The notes below the pieces were generated by a model. The model did no database searches and was not told the origin of the DNA. It saw nothing but the letters and a program-made list of their open reading frames with translations. Shown here piece by piece: positions 6,635 to 9,099 of a DNA stretch of 9,099 nucleotides. This DNA comes from Candidatus Bathyarchaeota archaeon (GTDB lineage: Archaea > Thermoproteota > Bathyarchaeia > TCS64). The stretch lies in NCBI GenBank assembly GCA_937877765.1, contig CALGBN010000295.1, positions 1 through 9,099 on the forward strand. The letters run 5' to 3'. The position numbers and the translations under genes were made by a program. The first letter of the stretch is position 1; the number at the start of each line of letters is the position of its first letter.

Positions 6635-7780
6635 ATGGCAATGGATTACGAGGGAAGGCTCAGTAGACTCAGGGAGACGATGCGGGAGAAAGGCGTCGTC
6701 CTCATGTATCTACGCAGAGGAGCTAACCTATTTTATCTTACTGGAATTAAACGCAGGGGTCCAGAACTAACAGACAGCAACAGCTACGGCGACTATATTC
6801 ATGGAGCATACATCAGCCTCACAGGCGGCATAACCATCATCGCCCCAAGAATGGGCGGAAGCAACTGGCAAAAAGAAGTCGAGGGCAAGCCATGGATCAC
6901 AGAGGTAAAGATACTAGACGAGAGCCAGCGACCAAAAGAGGTTCTGAAACGTGTATTCGGAGAGTTTAACCTCAGAGGAAAAGGCGTAGCGATCGAGGAA
7001 CGCGCATGGGCACACACGGTACTACTGTTCAGAGAAATACTACCATACAGTAAGCTGTTGAACGCCAATGAGATAATCGAGCCAATGCGGATGATCAAAG
7101 ACCCTGACGAGATCGAGGTGATGAAGAAAGCCGGTGAGGTCACGGACAAGGTCTACAGTAAGGTAGTGGACAGCATTGAAAGAGGCATGACCGAGCATGA
7201 TGTAGAGCACTTGATCAACGATGAGTTCAAGAAACAGGGAGCAGAGTACAACAGCTTCGTGACAAGCGCCAAGTTCAGATCACCAAAACATCCTTGGAAT
7301 ATTGGTGGAATAAACAGGGTTCTCGAAGATGGGGACATCATCAGCTTCGACTTCGGCTGTGTCTATGATGGGTACTGTAGCGACTTTGGTAGGATCATCA
7401 GTGTAGGTGACCCTGATCCTAAGGTTCGTGAGATTCATGACTTGGTCATGACAGCTCAGGCGGAGGCTATCCGTCAGATGAGTGCCGGTGAGCTCACCTG
7501 TGAGCAACTTGACAGCGTAGCTCGTGGTATTATTGAGCGTGCGGGTTATGGGGAGAACTTTGTGCACCGTCTTGGACATGGTATTGGTATTACGGTTCAT
7601 GAGCCGCCTTACCTGTATATTCCTGATGATACCATGCTTCAGGAAGGTATGACCTTTACAGTGGAGCCGAGCATACTGTTATTTGGTTCATGGAGCGCAA
7701 GAGTCGAGGACGTGGTGATGGTAACCAAGAATGGCGGTGAGCCCTTTAGCAATTACCACAAGAACCTCACTATAATCTAA
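6635..7780 (+). CDS. M24-family metallopeptidase (Xaa-Pro dipeptidase/aminopeptidase-like)
   Basis: A creatinase-type protein: an N-terminal domain (about residues 1-150) followed by the pita-bread catalytic domain. Such enzymes remove residues next to proline using two metal ions. Numbered from ATG 6635 (381 residues), all five metal ligands are visible: Asp239 (FDFG) and Asp250 (CSDFGR), His315 (LGHGIG), Glu344 (TVEPS) and Glu358 (RVEDVV). His322 in VHEPP and the SPKHP motif fit substrate-binding histidines. It is therefore probably an active hydrolase rather than a non-catalytic homologue. Four in-frame ATGs occur at 6617, 6623, 6635 and 6641; I chose 6635 from the TATA box position, and the longer form from 6617 would add six residues. 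It ends the plus-strand run and is followed by T-runs. Codon usage changes sharply inside the gene. Creatinase or a related C-N hydrolase remains possible. Confidence 0.94.
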   Translation: MAMDYEGRLSRLRETMREKGVVLMYLRRGANLFYLTGIKRRGPELTDSNSYGDYIHGAYISLTGGITIIAPRMGGSNWQKEVEGKPWITEVKILDESQRPKEVLKRVFGEFNLRGKGVAIEERAWAHTVLLFREILPYSKLLNANEIIEPMRMIKDPDEIEVMKKAGEVTDKVYSKVVDSIERGMTEHDVEHLINDEFKKQGAEYNSFVTSAKFRSPKHPWNIGGINRVLEDGDIISFDFGCVYDGYCSDFGRIISVGDPDPKVREIHDLVMTAQAEAIRQMSAGELTCEQLDSVARGIIERAGYGENFVHRLGHGIGITVHEPPYLYIPDDTMLQEGMTFTVEPSILLFGSWSARVEDVVMVTKNGGEPFSNYHKNLTII

Positions 7781-7784
7781 CCAC

Positions 7785-7844
7785 TTTTTTCCTTTTATTG
7801 AAGCGTTTTTTGTCATCTAAAACCCGTTACTCATACACTTTTTT
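7785..7844 (+). terminator. Series of T-runs after the M24 gene
   Basis: Six T (7785-7790), four T (7793-7796), six T (7806-7811) and six T (7839-7844) follow the TAA at 7778-7780. I see no strong hairpin. This fits archaeal intrinsic termination with staggered 3' ends and marks the end of the plus-strand run. Confidence 0.6.
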
Positions 7845-7932
7845 ACGTTAATCAAGACCTGATCTGGGCTGTTCTGGGGTTGGTTTTGTTGAAATAAGCT
7901 GCTTCCGGGTTTTTCTTGGGGTACCCCCCCCT

Positions 7933-7948
7933 CCCATGCGTCTATGGG
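7933..7948. promoter_or_regulatory. Inverted repeat CCCAT-N6-ATGGG upstream of the desulforedoxin promoter
   Basis: A perfect five-base inverted repeat with a six-base spacer (GCGTCT) ends five bases before the TATA box at 7954. Placed where an archaeal activator or repressor would act, it could be an operator. It follows a C8 tract (7924-7931). The repeat is short enough to arise by chance. Confidence 0.3.
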
Positions 7949-7960
7949 TAAGGTATAAAA
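7949..7960 (+). promoter_or_regulatory. BRE/TATA promoter of the desulforedoxin gene
   Basis: TAAGGTATAAAA: a purine-rich BRE-like GTAAGG flows into TATAAAA, whose centre (7957) is 26 nt before the ATG at 7983. This is the clearest archaeal promoter in the window and predicts a leaderless mRNA. The 202 bp between the M24 stop and this gene hold otherwise only T-runs, the C8 tract and the inverted repeat. Confidence 0.7.
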
Positions 7961-7982
7961 TGTGAGGTGTCTTGGATCATTT

Positions 7983-8099
7983 ATGACAGAAGTAAGCGAA
8001 GTATACCTCTGTGAAATCTGTGGAAACAAGGTCAAGGTTCTTGAAAGTGGACCCGGTGAACTTGTTTGCTGCGGAGAACCAATGAAAAAAGTGGAGTAA
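7983..8099 (+). CDS. dsr: Desulforedoxin (free-standing one-iron rubredoxin-like protein)
   Basis: A 38-residue protein beginning [20 protein letters not shown] and ending [10 protein letters not shown]. Length and cysteine spacing (Cys10-x2-Cys13 ... Cys29-Cys30) match desulforedoxin of Desulfovibrio gigas (37 residues), a homodimer binding one Fe(SCys)4 centre per subunit. The same fold is the N-terminal domain of desulfoferrodoxin (superoxide reductase), but here a TAA follows at once and no SOR domain continues in any nearby frame, so this is a free-standing gene. Expected role: cytoplasmic one-electron carrier, plausibly in superoxide or oxygen detoxification in an anaerobe. The partner enzyme is not in the window. 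The start is fixed by the strong TATA box 26 nt upstream; there is no Shine-Dalgarno. It is short enough to be missed by usual length cut-offs. The symbol dsr here is unrelated to dissimilatory sulfite reductase. Confidence 0.93.
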   Translation: MTEVSEVYLCEICGNKVKVLESGPGELVCCGEPMKKVE

Positions 8100-8109
8100 T
8101 CCACGCCTA

Positions 8110-8115
8110 TTTTTT
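8110..8115 (+). terminator. T-run terminator after desulforedoxin
   Basis: Six T beginning 11 bases after the TAA at 8097-8099, without a hairpin; together with the strong upstream promoter this makes the gene a single-gene transcription unit. It lies between two convergent genes. Confidence 0.5.
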
Positions 8116-8149
8116 ACCTGCTTACCCTTTATTGCTATTTCTTATGCCT

Positions 8150-9023
8150 CTAGTCAATATCTTCCGAGACATCTAGCCGACCCTGTTTGACGATTCGTCT
8201 ACGTAAAAGCAACAATCCAACAAAGAAAGATAACCCAACTAGGCTCATCCCAGAGGTATCATCAAGCCTCGATCCATCAAACTCCTGCAACACAGAGAAT
8301 AAGATAAACACAAAGAGCGACCCAAACACAAGACCATGCCTGTGAAGCGGTGTAGAACTGCCCCAGTTAAAACCTACAAGATGTCTGAAGAAACCAAATA
8401 GAAAAACTGTCCCGCCGACTGATACAAGAAGTGGACCTAGACTGAAGGCGAGTATGTTTGGTAGCACCCAGAAAAATACACCACAGAGGATAGCGCCGAG
8501 GAAACAGATCACCGCATAGTAACGTGGTGTCTTCATGGGCTTTATGCCATGTCTTGCCCAGTCTCTTGGTAGAAGCTTTGCTAAATACGCTAATAGAAGT
8601 GCAGTGAACACGAGAAAAAGATAGGGTGCTATTGGTGGCTTGAAACCTGTCATACATGGGAAGGCAAAATAGCCGAACACGGTATCAGAGAAGAAGAGAA
8701 TGGGCACAATTTTTCTCCAGCGTCCATGCAGCCAAGGTTCATCTCGTAGACTAGGATATGCTAGTTCAACGATTAGAATTGGCACTGTAATACTAATCAG
8801 TGCATGGTAGAAGGTTAACTCAACAGCCCAGACCCAGTTGATGCCAAGCCACCGCCCATACTCGCCCAGAATACCAATGTCCTGCCAAGATGGATTCTGA
8901 AAGCTAGCAACCATCAAACCCTCCTCGAATACGCCATAAGAAGCCCCAAGAAGCAGCAATGAACCAATACCTTTACCCCATCTGATCTTCAGTTCTCGGG
9001 CTATCAACGCGCCTCCACCATAT
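8150..9023 (-). CDS. Uncharacterised multi-pass membrane protein (5' end cut by contig end)
   Basis: 290 genomic residues remain; the true N-terminus lies beyond the contig. Numbering from the first genomic codon, eight hydrophobic segments are visible at about 19-40, 63-88, 104-122, 132-151, 168-191, 194-216, 229-246 and 259-274. Basic loops (RWRK 101-104; RDWARHGIKPMKTPR 153-167; RRR 274-276) all fall on one side, consistent with eight helices and a cytoplasmic C-terminus. Helix 1 carries an acidic pair (GVFEEGLM, Glu33-Glu34) and helix 2 the motif ELTFYH (Glu69, His73), which might form a polar or metal site. The outer loop between them is rich in Trp and Gly (NPSWQD, YGRWLGINWVW). I cannot name the family. 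Codons before 9023 on this strand (reading MGSEMSIRDR) come from adapter and must be excluded. It converges on desulforedoxin, with 50 bp between the stops. Confidence 0.8.
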
Positions 9024-9099
9024 CTGTCTCTTATAGACATCTCCGAGCCCACGAGACCTCTCTACATCTCGTATGCCGTCTTCTGCTTGAAAAAAAAAA
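9024..9099 (-). other. Untrimmed Nextera/P7 adapter plus poly-A read-through (not genomic)
   Basis: Reading the plus strand: 9024-9042 is the complement of the Tn5 mosaic end, with one mismatch (G at 9036 where C is expected); 9043-9057 the linker; 9058-9065 the index CTCTCTAC, the same index as at the left end; 9066-9089 the P7 sequence; and 9090-9099 ten A, typical of reading past the end of a library molecule. Genomic DNA ends at about 9023. Confidence 0.99.

Noticed and set aside
7918..7927. Palindrome GGGGTACCCC as a regulatory site
   Set aside because: A ten-base palindrome formed where a G-run meets the C8 tract; it lies further from the promoter than the CCCAT repeat and is easily chance.
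7781..7982. Small RNA or riboswitch in the longest intergenic gap
   Set aside because: Scanning by eye shows T-runs, a C-tract and one small repeat but no stable multi-stem structure or second promoter.
7817..8104. A 95-residue minus-strand ORF
   Set aside because: It is antisense to the promoter and coding region of desulforedoxin, which has a clear family match; the minus-strand translation is low-complexity and matches nothing I know.
8150..9023. CPBP/Abi-type intramembrane protease
   Set aside because: The acidic pair is there, but the EExxxR and FxxxH motifs are not met in proper form (EEGLMV and TFYH).
1..9099. CRISPR arrays, tRNA or rRNA genes, integrase or toxin-antitoxin genes
   Set aside because: No spaced direct repeats, cloverleaf with CCA-type end, rRNA-like stretch or matching protein motif was seen on either strand.

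Overview
The window is one assembled contig (genomic insert about 69-9023) from a probably archaeal, probably anaerobic organism. Untrimmed Illumina Nextera adapter caps both ends (1-68 and 9024-9099). Nothing here fixes the lineage. The archaeal reading rests on several features. TATA-like boxes lie about 26-29 nt before start codons that have no Shine-Dalgarno sequence. Genes end in short T-runs without hairpins. AGA/AGG, ATA and CTA codons are heavily used. Gene packing is tight. A free-standing desulforedoxin points to an anaerobe. Untrimmed library adapters suggest a metagenome or single-cell assembly.

Layout. (1) 69-513, plus strand: the C-terminal third of an amidase-signature protein, cut by the contig end. 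(2) 510-2025, minus strand: a two-gene unit in which a soluble sensor-less histidine kinase is followed by an HD-domain phosphohydrolase; the latter meets the amidase tail to tail with overlapping stop codons. (3) 2026-2106: a compact divergent promoter region. (4) 2107-7780, plus strand: five closely spaced genes (gaps 21-54 bp with the starts chosen here): Eis-like GNAT acetyltransferase, DEAD-box RNA helicase, PhzF-family isomerase/epimerase, class V PLP-dependent enzyme and M24 metallopeptidase. (5) 7781-7982: intergenic T-run terminators, a small inverted repeat and a clear TATA box. (6) 7983-8099: a 38-residue desulforedoxin. (7) 8150-9023, minus strand: an eight-helix membrane protein of unknown function, lacking its N-terminus because the contig ends.

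How the genes may work together. The kinase-HD pair looks like a signalling unit, but no response regulator is present. PhzF, the PLP enzyme and the M24 peptidase (with the acetyltransferase and amidase nearby) all act on amino acids, peptides or amides, so a shared role in processing small amino compounds is possible but unproven. The helicase is a general RNA-metabolism gene. I see no convincing new defence or mobile system, CRISPR array, tRNA or rRNA. The points most worth a second look are the desulforedoxin gene, the kinase-HD unit, the altered acetyl-CoA loop in the acetyltransferase, patchy codon usage inside genes, and the adapter ends, which create false protein N-termini and a false terminal inverted repeat.
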